A DNA stretch of 36,906 bases from Rostrohypoxylon terebratum (taxonomy: Eukaryota > Ascomycota > Sordariomycetes > Xylariales > Hypoxylaceae). The position numbers and the translations under genes were made by a program. Under the pieces are notes generated by a model that searched no databases, had not been told where the DNA came from, and saw only the letters and a list, made by a program, of their open reading frames with translations. The stretch covers positions 1 to 36,906 of the forward strand of contig MU386036.1 in NCBI GenBank assembly GCA_022497145.1, given 5' to 3'. Numbering within the stretch: the stretch's first letter is position 1; every line of letters begins with the position of its first letter. Positions 11,403-22,015 of the stretch are shown piece by piece.

Positions 11403-12893
11403 CTACTCTATGGACAATCCCTTCGTCACATCTCCAAACTGCGCATCGAGCATGTCCCAGATATAACTTCTCTTATGATCCCAGAGACCTTCTCCGCCCT
11501 TCGGGAATACCTGCTTGGCCATTTTCATGTAGGTCGACGAAAGTCTGAACACGTCGTTCTCAAGCATGGGTTCCTTGCTCGTTGGGAGGCGGGGTACAGC
11601 CACCGAAGCGCCACGACGCTCCATTACGCCGAGGAGGCGTACGAGGTGTTCGGCAACGACCTCAGCACCCATGGTCCACGAGGCATTCGCGTAGCCCATG
11701 ACAAACATCAGATTCGGCACATCCTGGATCATAGACCCCCTCCAGGTATACCTCTTCGCGGGGTTGAATTCCTCGCCGTCGATGGATAGTTTCATGCCTC
11801 CTGCGAATTGCAGCTTGAGTCCCGTGGCTGCTATGATTATGTCGGCCTTGATCGATTGGCCAGAGACGAGTTGGATTGCGGTCGGTGTCACGGTCTCGAT
11901 GGTATCTGTCACAACGTTGGCTTTTCCGGAGCGCAACGCCTCGTAGAAATCTCCTCCGGGACTGAGACACAGCCTCTGTGCCCAAGGATTGTACCTTGGA
12001 TTGAAGTGCGGGTTTATACTAATATTTGCTGGCAGCTGTTTGGCGACTACACTCTGCAGCAGGGCCTTCACCTTGGCAGGAGACTTCATGCAGTAGTTAT
12101 AGAACACGGTGGAGGTGACGATGGAACGCGCCCTCCTAAACCACCACCTTAGACCTGAAGGCATGAATAATTGGATAAACCTCACAAAGAAACCTTCTTG
12201 TCGCTGGTTGGGTTGAGGAACGATATATGTCGGACTCCTTTGTAGCATCGTTATACTTTTCGTCTTCTCGGCCATCGAGGGTATTATGGTGACGGCTGTG
12301 GCGCCACTCCCTATCACGACGACGTCTTTTCCCGAATAGTCCAAGTCTTCAGGCCAGAACTGAGGGTAGATCACTGGTCCATCGAAATTGCTAAGTCCAG
12401 GAATCTTCGTCTCCAAGGGCTTTGAATAGTCATAGTAACCGGTACCGAGAACCACGAATTTTGCATAGTAGGTCTGTGATTTGCCTTCACTGTTCGTCAC
12501 AGCAAGAGCCCACGACTTAGACTTGGTGCTCCAATTGGCCGAATGGACTTTATGGTTGAAGCGAATGTTTTTGTCGATGCCGTATGTTTCCGCTGAACTT
12601 TGTAAATAGGCACAAATATCTTTTCCGCCGGCTAGCTTCTCTGGTCGCACCCACGGGTTCCACGAGAAACCAAAAGTTAGCATGTCAGAGTCGGACCGTA
12701 TGCCCGGGTAGCGGAAGAGATCCCACGTTCCACCAAGTCGGCTCCGGCCATCTAAGATCGCGTACGACGTCCCCGGAACCCGGGTGGTGAGGTAATAGGC
12801 CGTGTTGATACCGGATATCCCTGCCCCTATTATGATAACTTCGAATTCGGTGGGCGAGGGGTCGTTCCCGGCTGTCTTCTTGGATTCCTCCAT
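11403..12893 (-). CDS. Baeyer-Villiger-type flavin monooxygenase
   Basis: This is an intronless 496-residue class B flavoprotein monooxygenase of the EthA-like group. Such enzymes use FAD, NADPH and O2 to insert oxygen next to a ketone carbonyl or to oxygenate N or S. The FAD Rossmann motif GAGISG is at 23-28, GGTWDLFRYPGIRSDSDM at 54-71 is the family's second signature, and the NADPH-binding motif VVVIGSGATA is at 191-200. The Baeyer-Villiger fingerprint FxGxxxHxxxW(P/D) is present as FDGPVIYPQFWP (170-181), but Tyr176 stands where histidine is expected. The C-terminal ATG motif (AATGLKLQ) is retained. I chose the ATG at 12891-12893; the frame is open 13 codons further upstream, but those contain no ATG. 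The amidohydrolase lies downstream on the same strand, so the two could act on one substrate class. The gene is probably functional but of uncertain reaction type. Confidence 0.9.
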   Translation of the reverse strand: MEESKKTAGNDPSPTEFEVIIIGAGISGINTAYYLTTRVPGTSYAILDGRSRLGGTWDLFRYPGIRSDSDMLTFGFSWNPWVRPEKLAGGKDICAYLQSSAETYGIDKNIRFNHKVHSANWSTKSKSWALAVTNSEGKSQTYYAKFVVLGTGYYDYSKPLETKIPGLSNFDGPVIYPQFWPEDLDYSGKDVVVIGSGATAVTIIPSMAEKTKSITMLQRSPTYIVPQPNQRQEGFFVRFIQLFMPSGLRWWFRRARSIVTSTVFYNYCMKSPAKVKALLQSVVAKQLPANISINPHFNPRYNPWAQRLCLSPGGDFYEALRSGKANVVTDTIETVTPTAIQLVSGQSIKADIIIAATGLKLQFAGGMKLSIDGEEFNPAKRYTWRGSMIQDVPNLMFVMGYANASWTMGAEVVAEHLVRLLGVMERRGASVAVPRLPTSKEPMLENDVFRLSSTYMKMAKQVFPKGGEGLWDHKRSYIWDMLDAQFGDVTKGLSIE

Positions 12894-13896
12894 CCTGACG
12901 AGGATATGGGCGTATTTTACAAAAGGATGCAAGATATTTTAGCTGGGTAGAAGATATGATTAAATATTAACTGCGCTGGCTAAGACATGTATCTATGTTC
13001 ATTACCTGAGATATGGAATGGATATTAGTAGTAAAAGTAAATAAAGGTATTGAGACATTGAATCATTCTAATACAGATTTAGATTCAATCCAAGACACGG
13101 TACCTCGGCAGGAGTCGAAGCACCCACGTAAATAGTCAAGCGTGGCTTTACGTCCTTCCCGAATCTTAGCCCGTAAATAGATATGGGGCATCATGAGTGG
13201 TCGGGGGACTTGTTTCGCCGTTTCATGAGGATCGTGGGTTCGGCTAGCCAACCCATGACAACACTATATCATGGGTCCTCCAGGGGTTGAAGTAGCATCC
13301 CGAGTTTGGACATAGTCGTCCGCGCAATCCGACGCCGAGTGGAGATTTGGAGAGGCTGGAGTGATTTCAGCCATCTTCAGTATTTCACTTCACCTAAAAT
13401 CTCAATGATCTTCAACCGCGGCACTAAAAAGTGGTGAAAGAAATCCGGGATAATAAAATCGGGGACGATGGAGAAATATGAAGTTACATGTCTTCAGTAG
13501 CTGAATGAACCGATCGAGTTGAGATCAGATACGGGGCTGGAAGAGGACTCCTAGAGCCTAAAGCAATATCCGTACCTATGTTTCGAATGCAGGCTTCGTA
13601 TAATAATGAAGCTATATTGACCCTTATCGCCGAAACATGGCTACGACCCACATTATAACCCTCCGATCCCTGTCATTCTACTTACCTAAGCAGCTAAGCT
13701 TTTTTTATTTTTTATTTTCTATGCACAGACCACCCAACATTTGCGACTAGGTAATCGATAAGCCCCTCCTCTCCACTAAATTGAACCCCTCCAAAACTTG
13801 AAGTCGATCAAGAAAAAAAAGTTGATCGCAACAACAATCAAAACGATTCCAAATCGACAACACCATCTTCCAAGTTGTACCAGTGGAAATTGGAAG
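12894..13896. promoter_or_regulatory. Divergent intergenic region
   Basis: About 1 kb separates the minus-strand monooxygenase from the plus-strand TSR4-like gene, so promoters for both must lie here. A pyrimidine/T-rich tract near 13698-13720 precedes the TSR4-like start by about 180 bp, which is common in filamentous fungal promoters. No gene is evident: the 62-codon frame at 13063-13251 has no family features. Confidence 0.4.
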
Positions 13897-15324
13897 ATGG
13901 CTCCATACGATAGCGACTCGTCTGCTGGAGAGGATGAGGAGTTTACCGAGACGAACGTTCTTTTAGGCTACGCATCAAAAGACCCTGGCGACGAGACCAT
14001 AAGTCGTTTGGGTGGTCGTCCAGTATGCGATATTCCATATCGTCACTATATCTTCCACTGCTTACATTGAGACTAATTTCACTCATAGGAATGGCTTGAT
14101 GAGGCTAATCCACCTTCGGCAGCATTCGCACGATGCAAGATATGTAAGGACTTAATGGTCCTTCTGTTACAATTAGACGGAGAGTTACCAGAGCGCTTTC
14201 CCGGCCACGAACGGCGGCTGTATGTCTTCTCTTGCCGGCGCAAAAGCTGTCGCCGAAGAGAGGGAAGCATTCGCACTCTGCGCAGTGTACGGATAGCACC
14301 AGGCAGCACCACCGCCACTGTCGCTACGAAAACTCCAAAGGACAAGAAAGAAGAGAAACCGAAGCCGAAAGAAGAAGCGCCAAAACCGCCATCCAATCTC
14401 GGAGAGACCCTTTTTGGCGCCAAAACAATGGGATCGCCGTCCGGCTCCGCAAACCCATTTTCCACGACTGCCTCGTCCTCTGGTAGCAACAACCCCTTCG
14501 CCAGCCCTAGCAACCCATTCAGCAGCCCTTCAGCGCCTCCCAAGGAAATAAACCCCGAACCCGAACCCCAGTCCGAGTCCACCTCATCGCCGTCCGAAAC
14601 TACCGCCACAACCGAGGACGCCATAAAAGCCCTCCCCAAAACCTTCGCCGAAACCCTCTCCCTCAACAACCCACAATCCCAAACTCCCGCCACCCCACCA
14701 GAGCCCTGGCCCGCCGTATCGCAACAGCCTACGCCGTATCCCATCTCCTACCTCTCAGAAGCGGACTACGAAACACTAGACCCAACACCCGCCCCCGTGC
14801 CGCAAAACACGCGCATGGACGTCGACTCGGACACGCCCAACGGCAAGGGCGGCGGGAAAGAAGACAAAGAGGTGTTCGAGTCCACCATGGACACCACGTT
14901 CCAGAAGTTCGCCGACCGGCTCGAGCAGAACCCCGAACAGGCGATCCGGTACGAGTTCGGCGGGCAACCGCTTCTGTACTCGAAGACGGATGCCGTGGGC
15001 AGGATGTTGCATGTGGTGCCGGCTCCGGGGGCTGGGAACGGGAACGGGGTGACGAGGACGACGGGGGAAGCGGGAGGGGGAATGCCGCGGTGTGCGAATT
15101 GTGGCGCGAAGAGGACTTTTGAGGTGCAGTTGACGCCGCATGCGATTGCGGAGTTGGAGGCTGAGGAGCTGTCGCTTGAGGGCATGGATTGGGGGACTAT
15201 CATTGTGGGAGTGTGCGAGCGGGATTGCCAGGCGCGAGGGGTGGCGGAGGGACAGGTTGGGTATGTGGAGGAGTGGGCTGGCGTGCAATGGGAGGAGTTG
15301 ACGTCTGCTTCTGGTCGGCGGTAG
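13897..15324 (+). CDS. TSR4: TSR4/PDCD2-like 40S assembly protein
   Basis: Two exons (13897-14022, 14089-15324) are joined across a 66-bp intron (GTATGC..CATAG, phase 0), giving 453 residues. The family (yeast Tsr4, animal PDCD2) acts as a cytosolic dedicated chaperone for ribosomal protein uS5 (Rps2) during 40S subunit assembly. The N-terminus carries the conserved glycine-rich start, LGGRP joined by splicing to EWLDEANPP, then a Cys pair CKIC and the RLYVFSC segment. A long Pro/Ser/Lys-rich linker follows (roughly residues 105-300). The C-terminal PDCD2 domain has a Phe-Gln-Lys-Phe start, the YEFGGQPLLYS strand, a second Cys pair (PRCANCGAKRTFEVQL) and the WGTIIVGVCERDC motif. The start is the first ATG of the frame; codons upstream have none. 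The last third is much more GC-rich than the first. A 221-codon antisense frame is a shadow. Confidence 0.9.
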
Positions 15325-15429
15325 TTATGATACTCAAGAAATGGCTACGGGAAGTGACTGCTGCTTTCTAGCGACGAAATAACTTTGATAGGTACATATG
15401 TAGCATGACTTGACGAGGTATGACCTGGC

Positions 15430-16760
15430 TGACACGAGCCACTACCTAAATAGGGGAACCCGTGCAAATAGCCAAAGTTGCTGTACCATGGAGTAAATGG
15501 GCACACCCTTCTACCACATGACCGCGACGTTGAGTTAAATAAGCACTGCCTCAGAAATTACGGCTTAGCAATTTGCGGCTTAAAAACTGCAAATAACCAT
15601 ACTAAAATGAAAAATTGCGGACGTATAGATTACCGTCGGTTTCATTGGTCCCTTCTAGATACAGACTTACACAGCCTGTGTAAGGATGGGTTAGAAACCG
15701 GGTAGCCGGTAACGGTTCAGCGCCTCCGCTTCGCCTCTTTTAGATCTCATGATATAGAGAGTCAAGCAGTATATAGACATATAAATCTAATTATATGTCA
15801 AATATTTTTGTAAGTATTTGTACTATCGTTCCTATTTACTTCGGTGTTTATTATGTAGGGTCGCCCGTTTAAGTGTATATACGCGAGTACATCGTCTTTG
15901 AATGCCCCTTGCTAACCTCGAGTTAAATTACGGCTTAACAATTTTCACCTCAAAAGTTCCAGCATGGTTGTATCAGCTGCAACAAAAAAAATCAAAAATT
16001 TGAAGGCATAAATCATTATCGGTCTCATTGGTCCCCTATAGATACGTATAGGCATACATGGTAGCCCTAATATAATATAATGAGTTATGAAGCATGTCTA
16101 GACATACAAATCTGAGCAAACGGGGGAAATGTAAAAAATACGAAGTGAATATGTGTCAAATAGAAGATAATGATTCATATCATTGTTTTTGCATACTCCA
16201 TCGTCCATCACTTAGAACTGCTTATACTAATGTATCTAAGCACATCCAAATAATACGTCATGAATGGATGTCCTCTGGTAACGTTGAGTTAAGCATGCAA
16301 TGCCTCGAAAATTACGGCTTAGCAACGGGAGGCTTAAAATACGGCGCTGGTGGTGGGTAATTATGGATAGAAACAAAAATTTGCGAAGGCACATATTACT
16401 ATCGACCTCATTGGCCCCCCACAAACACCAATTTGTATAGCCCCTTGGTTCTAACGCAAAGGTGCTGGAAACCACGTGCCATGGGGGGTTTGGAACCGGG
16501 TAGGTGGTAATGGCTCAGCAGACTATAGAGAGATGAGGTTACACAGAATTTATGCTCCGCCTCATTCGAATTTCGCGAGGCTACCTTTGCCGCACCCTTT
16601 ACAAGCAGCCTTAATATGACGTAAAAGATCAAGAGCTAGAAATATATGAATCTGGTTGGATATCGACAAGAGGCAAGGCAAGAATTTACGCAAATATGCA
16701 TCAAATAAGAGATAATAATTCATATCATCGTTTTTATTCGTTTCGTTGCCCACCACTCGT
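15430..16760. repeat. Degenerate three-copy direct repeat, ~383-bp period
   Basis: Three diverged copies of one unit follow each other. The anchor ATTACGGCTTA begins near 15557, 15927 and 16311. The anchor CATTGG(T/C)CC lies near 15643, 16026 and 16409, exactly 383 bp apart each time. Copies 1 and 3 also share TTGAGTTAA upstream and an ACCGGGTAG(C/G) block downstream (about 15698 and 16494) that copy 2 lacks. Copies 2 and 3 share a downstream block, TCAAATA..GATAAT.ATTCATATCAT (about 16156 and 16699). No protein is encoded. It may be a decayed tandem array or nested copies of a short non-autonomous element. The reverse strand near 16490 reads GGTTCCAAACC, resembling a pol III B box, so a tRNA-derived SINE is conceivable but unproven. 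Confidence 0.7.
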
Positions 16761-17051
16761 AACCGCCCATCTAGGTGTAGGTATCTACCGACGTCGGAAA
16801 TAAGTAAGCAAGCAGGACACCCATCAAGTCAAGTCCAGAATCGCCGAACTATCGCCCGTAACGCCGAAGACGGTAAATAATTTCCCGCCTCTTTTTTCCC
16901 AATGCAGGTTTCGTAGATCCACCCATCACCGTGACCATACCCTCGACGCGGCCTTAGACTTAGACTTGGATGTAGATACTAAGACCGAGTAAAGATCTAA
17001 GTACCCAGTAGGTAGGCAAGCAGATCGATCATTTTGTATCCAGTCGGTCCA

Positions 17052-18006
17052 TCATACAGTTTCCTCCCAAGCGCGCCGGATGACCCTTGAGAACATATCG
17101 ACGTTGACATCCTCGCGGACCTCGCTCTTCTTGGCCTCGTTCTCGGGGTTCTTGGGGATTTTAACCACGGCCCCTTCGACGGTCCACCCGGCGGTCTCCG
17201 TCACGAACTTCAGCGCGGCCTGGCCCTCGAGCCCTAGCCACTGCTCCAGCACGGGCAGCTCGATCTCGCGGTAGGCGTGCGACACGAGCGTGGCGATGCG
17301 GATGCGGATCAGCTCTTCGAAGCCGTCGATGTCCGTCGTCAGGTCCGCGTACAGGTCGTCCGAGTCCAGCGTCGCCCAGAACCGTGCGTACTGCGCGCCC
17401 TGCAGCTGCGAGTTCAGCTCCCGCAACTTGGAGATGGCTTCGGGGAGCTCGGCGCGCGGGTTAGGCGCCATCAGGTGGGGTGGGATGAGGTGCAGGGCGA
17501 GGGCGAATTGAGGTGAGGGGAAGCATGTTAGCGCTTTGACGAGGATGTTGGTGATGACTTCGTCCTTTACGCGGTCGTTGTTGAGTTGGTAGCTGTGGGT
17601 TTAGAAGGATACTGTTAGCTTATTTGTAGCAAAAGGTTTGACTAGATATGAGTAGATAGTAAGGCGAGCGCAGGCCAGCTTGGTAGGTCAGATAAAACCA
17701 TATAGTAACATCCGAACGGCGTGTTGCCGTGTGTCAGGTAATAGGAAACGTGTATAAATAAATCGTCATTCCAACCAACGAAGACGCAAAATCCAATATG
17801 AACCTTCCATATGATATTTATACCAGAGAAAAAAATACTCACAGCTTCAGCAACGTCCGGTTAGCATTAGAATCGGTATATCTGTTCTCGCATTGTAGAC
17901 GCAGGTAGTCCTCAAGGTTACCGACAGCCTCAGGGTTATACCGCTCGAGGCCGTTGATGATGTTGGAAACCTCCTCGGGGCGCTCTTGGGGGTCTTCGGA
18001 ATCCAT
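17052..18006 (-). CDS. EIF3K: Translation initiation factor eIF3 subunit K
   Basis: Two exons (17843-18006, 17052-17592) are joined across a 250-bp intron (GTGAGT..CACAG), giving 234 residues, the usual eIF3k length. eIF3k is a small peripheral subunit of the eIF3 complex, which scaffolds the 43S pre-initiation complex on the 40S ribosome. The N-terminal HEAT-like half includes ERYNPEAVGNLEDYL and the spliced LLKLYQLNND junction. The C-terminal winged-helix/PCI-like half includes ARFWATL, a FEELIRIRIA helix and LEQWLGLEG. The ATG at 18004-18006 starts the protein; the upstream open codons lack an ATG. The second exon is strongly GC-biased at third positions compared with neighbouring intergenic DNA. 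It is transcribed in the same direction as the phosphoglycerate mutase gene upstream of it. Confidence 0.93.
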
Positions 18007-18501
18007 CTTGTAAAGTTGCTCGCGGGGGAGTTTGCGAGGCAAGGTCTTTCACGATGATGGCAGATGGAGATTCGGGGAGAAAAGTCGATTTTGGTGGGGC
18101 AACGATCAAGTTGGCGAAAGTTGAAGAAGTTTTGGTTTTGTCGCTTGTGCTTGTGCGCGCTAACCCATAAAGGGATTAGCCCATCAAGCTGTATCTGATA
18201 AGTCGGTAACCCCGCATCAAATGCAAGTATGCGTCTAACCCAGCTTATCGTGTTAAGAGGACTCAAACTCCTAGATTTCAGATGATGGTTGCTACCGACA
18301 CAAGCAGCACCAATAACACATAAATCATACGGATAGATTAGAGGCAAACAAGCAGTGAATCACATTATAATAACAGTTTGTTCGTTTATTTGTACTACTA
18401 CTGGTATCTCTTTACGCCTCCCAAACCGTCTCTAATTCTACCAACTCCTCACCTAACCCTACCTAATGCCCTTACCATAATACTCTAGTAAACCATGCTA
18501 T
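18007..18501. other. Intergenic, eIF3k promoter and iPGM 3' flank
   Basis: About 500 bp separate two genes on the same strand. A minus-strand open frame covers 17847-18347 but is a shadow of eIF3k exon 1 plus its 5' flank. No family is visible in it and I do not call a gene. Confidence 0.5.
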
Positions 18502-20282
18502 CTATTCAACGACCAAGAGACTAGAACCAGTCATATCCTCAGGAACGGGAAGACCCATAGCTGTCAAGATAGTAGGAGCGACATCTCCCAGAACACCATG
18601 GGTCTTCTTCAATGACCAACCCTTAGGCGCGTTGTTCATGATGAAGGGGACCTTGTTGGTGGTATGGGAGGTCTTAGGCTTGCCGTCTGGGAACTTCATC
18701 TCTTCAGCATTACCGTGGTCGGCAGTGATAAATAGTATATAGCCTTCCTTCTTGCAAGCATCTCGGATTAGACCGATAGCTTTGTCGGTGGCTTCACATC
18801 CAATGATAGCTGCCTCGTACACACCAGTGTGACCAACCATGTCCGGAGGGGCGAAGTTGTTCATCACGAACGGGAACTGCTGCTCAGCAAGCCGCTTAAC
18901 AACTTGCTTCGCAACGCCATCCGCGCTCATCTCAGGAGCCTTGTCGTAAGTGGCAACACTCTTGTTGGAGGGAACTAAATCCTGGGTTTCGTCTCGGGTT
19001 TCCAGAGCGAAGACCTTCTCAACACCGCCGTTGAAGAAGAATGTGACGTGGGCGTACTTCTCCGTCTCGGCAATGTGAACCTGCTTAACGCCTTGCTTGC
19101 CAAGCCATTCGGCCAACACATTACCCATACGCTGAGGTTCAAAGGCAATCTCGAAGGGGTAATCGGCCTTGTATTGTGTCATAGTGACCAAGTTAATCTT
19201 AGGGTAGGGGAAATCGGGTCTAGGAGAGCGGTCGACACCTCCAAGTAATTGGGTGATCTGTCGAGCACGGTCCGATCGGTAATTGAAGAAAAAGACCTCA
19301 TCGCCGTCCTTGATGCGAGCCTCTTGGCCGCCGACGACAATGGGCTTCAAGAATTCGTCATTCTCGCCCTTCTCATATCGTTCCTTGACGGTCTGCACGG
19401 GGTCAGAGCTTGCTTCTCCCTCGCCAAGAACCATGCCCTTGAGGGCAAGCTCGACTCTTTCCCATCGCTTATCTCGGTCCATAGCGTAGTATCGGCCGAC
19501 GACGGTGGCGATCTCGCCAACACCAATCTCCTTGGCTGTTTGGATGAGCTCCTCCATATAACCGACTCCGGACTTGGGGTCGGTGTCACGGCCGTCACCG
19601 AAGAAGTGGATATAAACTTTGGGAACTCCGGCAGCCTTGGCAGCTTTGAGGAGGGCGTATAGGTGGGTTTGTTTGGAGTGCTACAAGAACAGGTCAGCAA
19701 TTTAAATGCAGTGGCCTTGAATCATATTCACTTACAACACCACCGTGAGAGACAAGACCACAGAGGTGAAGTCTTCCAGTGCCATTCTTGGCCCTGTCTA
19801 AAACCTTCTTGATAACCTCATTGTTGGCTAGCTCTCCCTTCTTAATAGTCTGGTCGATTCGGACGACGTCTTGCCATACGACTCTTCCAGCACCAATGTT
19901 CAAGTGGCCAACTTCGGAGTTGCCCATTAGACCCTCGGGAAGTCCAACGGCAAGGGAAGACGCTTCTAATTCGGTAAATCCGGTGGCGCTCTTGGATAGC
20001 TCATCCATGACGGGGGTCTTGGCGGCAGCGATCGCGTCTCCATCCTTGGGAGACTCGGCGGAGGGAATACCCCAGCCATCAATCACGACTGTAAGTTCGC
20101 AAGGCGTAGAAGATTAGCCAGCATATCTCGAGATATATAAGGATATAACAAGCAACGACAAAGTAATCAGGTTGTCTAGCTCTAGATATCTGAGCAGGAG
20201 GGGCAAGGGATGGCGCGGAAGAGACAGAAGGTTTAGCAGGTTCGGACATACTCAAACAGGCCTTTTGCTTTGGTGTAGTCAT
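18502..20282 (-). CDS. gpmI: Cofactor-independent phosphoglycerate mutase
   Basis: Three exons (20252-20282, 19736-20088, 18502-19680) are joined by introns of 163 and 55 bp, giving 520 residues, as expected. The cytosolic enzyme interconverts 3- and 2-phosphoglycerate in glycolysis and gluconeogenesis with Mn2+ and a phosphoserine intermediate, and is unrelated to the yeast cofactor-dependent enzyme. Splicing of the 31-bp first exon (MTTPKQKACL) restores CLIVIDGWGI with metal ligand D14. The catalytic serine is S68 in MGNSEVGHLNIGAGR. Further signatures are LVSHGGVHS (across splice 2), HFFGDGRDTDP, VVGRYYAMDRDKRW, NYRSDRARQ, PDMVGHTG and ITADHGNAEEM. All active-site motifs are intact. The cofactor-independent form is typical of filamentous ascomycetes and plants. 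A purine-rich plus-strand tract just upstream gives a CT-rich promoter strand, as in other highly expressed fungal genes. Confidence 0.96.
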
Positions 20283-20344
20283 GATTGCTTAAATAACTCT
20301 TTTTAATATCTTCTCTCTTAACAATATGAGTCTATCTGAACAAT

Positions 20345-20385
20345 AGGAGATGTTTAGGGAGGAAAAAAGAAGAGAAAGGTTGAGT
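20345..20385 (-). promoter_or_regulatory. CT-rich tract upstream of iPGM
   Basis: On the coding strand of iPGM this stretch is almost purely pyrimidine (it reads CTTTCTCTTCTTTTTTCCTCCC-like) and lies about 60-100 bp upstream of the start codon. CT-rich blocks just before the transcription start are a known feature of strongly expressed filamentous-fungal genes. The functional assignment is inference. Confidence 0.35.
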
Positions 20386-21113
20386 GATTTTCTACGGACG
20401 CAATGGCCTGGGAGTTGTTAAATGTTGAGATGTTTCGCATGATGGTGGGATGCTATGAATGGATTGTCATCTATGGTGGGGGGATTTTCCAATGCTCCGT
20501 CCAATAATCCGCCTATCGATAACAATTATCCCCTCAGATTATATTGAAAGAAGTTCGTAAATGCCTCGATTTGTATTCGTACATATCAAAGTATATAGTA
20601 AATAATTTTCACGTCCAATTATATATTTGCGATAAGTTTTGTCGCTATTCAATTTCCTCCCAAAAAATCATTTTATCGTGCGTAGCATTTCCAGGCGATG
20701 AACAATTGAAATCTGAAATAACACCGGATAGCCCCACTATCAGGGAGTTTTCGCTTGACGTCAATGCATGTCGGAGAGGTCCGCTCTAAGCTCCGACGTA
20801 GTGGAACAGCGCAACCCTACCAGCGCTGGAGCTCTTTTGTTAGCAAGCTACGATCTAGAATCAACAAATCACCATCGACAAGATTACCGACTTTGGCCAT
20901 TAGCTCCGTAAATAACTTCGAGGCTGCATTTTGCTACCCGCAAGCCATCAAGGTTCACCTTCTCACGATTTAATATATCAGATTCGACAGTCCCGCCAAT
21001 TGATCACTGCTACCTAAGAGTCGCACGTCTGTCGGTCGCGAATCTCGCGTTTCGTTCCATCCATCCACCCATCTGTCTCCCCATAACCGACCACCAAAAA
21101 ACCAGCCACCACA
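20386..21113. other. Divergent intergenic region iPGM / MED9
   Basis: The promoters of the minus-strand iPGM gene and the plus-strand MED9-like gene must be here. Short open frames (for example 20544-20789) show no family features. I see no RNA gene. Confidence 0.45.
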
Positions 21114-21599
21114 ATGTCCTCCTCCTCGCCCCAGAAACCCATCGCCATGCCCGACGGCCTGAACCCCGACACCCTAGACACCCTAACCGAGCTAGCAGTC
21201 CTGCTCAACCGTCTACGCATGCCAACCAGCACCAGCACCACAACCGGGACCCCCGGCGTCGCCACAACGCCTCTCCCCCCACCCCCTCCCCCTCCTCCCT
21301 CACACCCACACTCGCACCCGCAGACCGCCAACGGCGCCACGACAACAACCAACACAGGCGAGCTGTCGCTGAAGGAGATCCCGCCCGCGGCGGACGTGCT
21401 AAAGCACCGCTTCCAGCGCGCGCGCGTCCTGGTGCGCGGGCTCCCGGACGTGAGCCGCGGGACGGCGGAGCAGGAGGCCGAGATTGCGGCCTTGGAGGCG
21501 CGGCTGGCGCAGCAGAGGGACATGCTCGCGCGCTTGCGGGATATGGGCGCGCGGTTGGCTGTTGCGGATGAGGAGGGCGATAAGATGGCTATTGATTGA
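21114..21599 (+). CDS. MED9: Mediator complex subunit 9-like protein
   Basis: This intronless 161-residue protein matches the layout of fungal Med9, a middle-module subunit of the Mediator complex that links transcription regulators to RNA polymerase II in the nucleus. A short N-terminal helix (residues 16-36, PDTLDTLTELAVLLNRLR) is followed by a Thr/Pro/His-rich low-complexity linker (37-80) with a run of ten prolines. Then comes the conserved block LSLKEIPPAADVLKHRFQRA (85-104) and a Glu/Arg-rich coiled coil (about 106-150) with VRGLPDVSR and EQEAEIAALEARLAQQ. The coding sequence is markedly GC-rich. Long antisense frames here are shadows of that composition. The assignment rests on the LK-x-P-x-A-D-x-LKH block plus the coiled coil, so it is good but not certain. 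Confidence 0.75.
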   Translation: MSSSSPQKPIAMPDGLNPDTLDTLTELAVLLNRLRMPTSTSTTTGTPGVATTPLPPPPPPPPSHPHSHPQTANGATTTTNTGELSLKEIPPAADVLKHRFQRARVLVRGLPDVSRGTAEQEAEIAALEARLAQQRDMLARLRDMGARLAVADEEGDKMAID

Positions 21600-22015
21600 A
21601 TTCGACCACCTGCCTAGGCTGGGATGAATGCCGCCGGTGCAAGTATCGGCGGAAGGGGGTACAGAATAGTACAGGAGGTATAAGGAATGGAGAAGGGTGG
21701 GACAGGAATAAGAGCACGAGGTGTAGGGGGGGAAACAAGTCACTACATTCGCATGGTTGGGGAGTCACGGCGTTCGATTACGATACCACGAAAAGCACCT
21801 GGGCACTAGGGGACACACTTCATAAGAGCAACGATTCTTTATTGGTGAAAGCTATTTACTCTGGTTCAGATTCCATTCAGCAGCAATCCCAGCATTACAG
21901 AATAAAAGGGGGAATATTCGTCAACACAAACGCCATGCTAAGTCCTTCGTCGTGTGATCATTATATCTCGAAATAAACTGAAGAAATATGTTGAGGAAGC
22001 AGTGTCCGCATAGCA
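21600..22015. other. Convergent 3' flanks
   Basis: This gap separates the MED9-like stop and the tubulin cofactor C stop, which face each other. The 126-codon plus-strand frame starting at 21596 overlaps the MED9 stop codon, lacks any family feature and is treated as chance. Confidence 0.5.

Noticed and set aside
14079..14744. 221-codon minus-strand frame
   Set aside because: It is antisense to the TSR4-like gene, whose conserved motifs and splice junction establish the plus strand.
21014..21523. 169-codon minus-strand frame with Gly/Val runs
   Set aside because: It is the shadow of the GC- and Pro-rich MED9-like gene on the plus strand.
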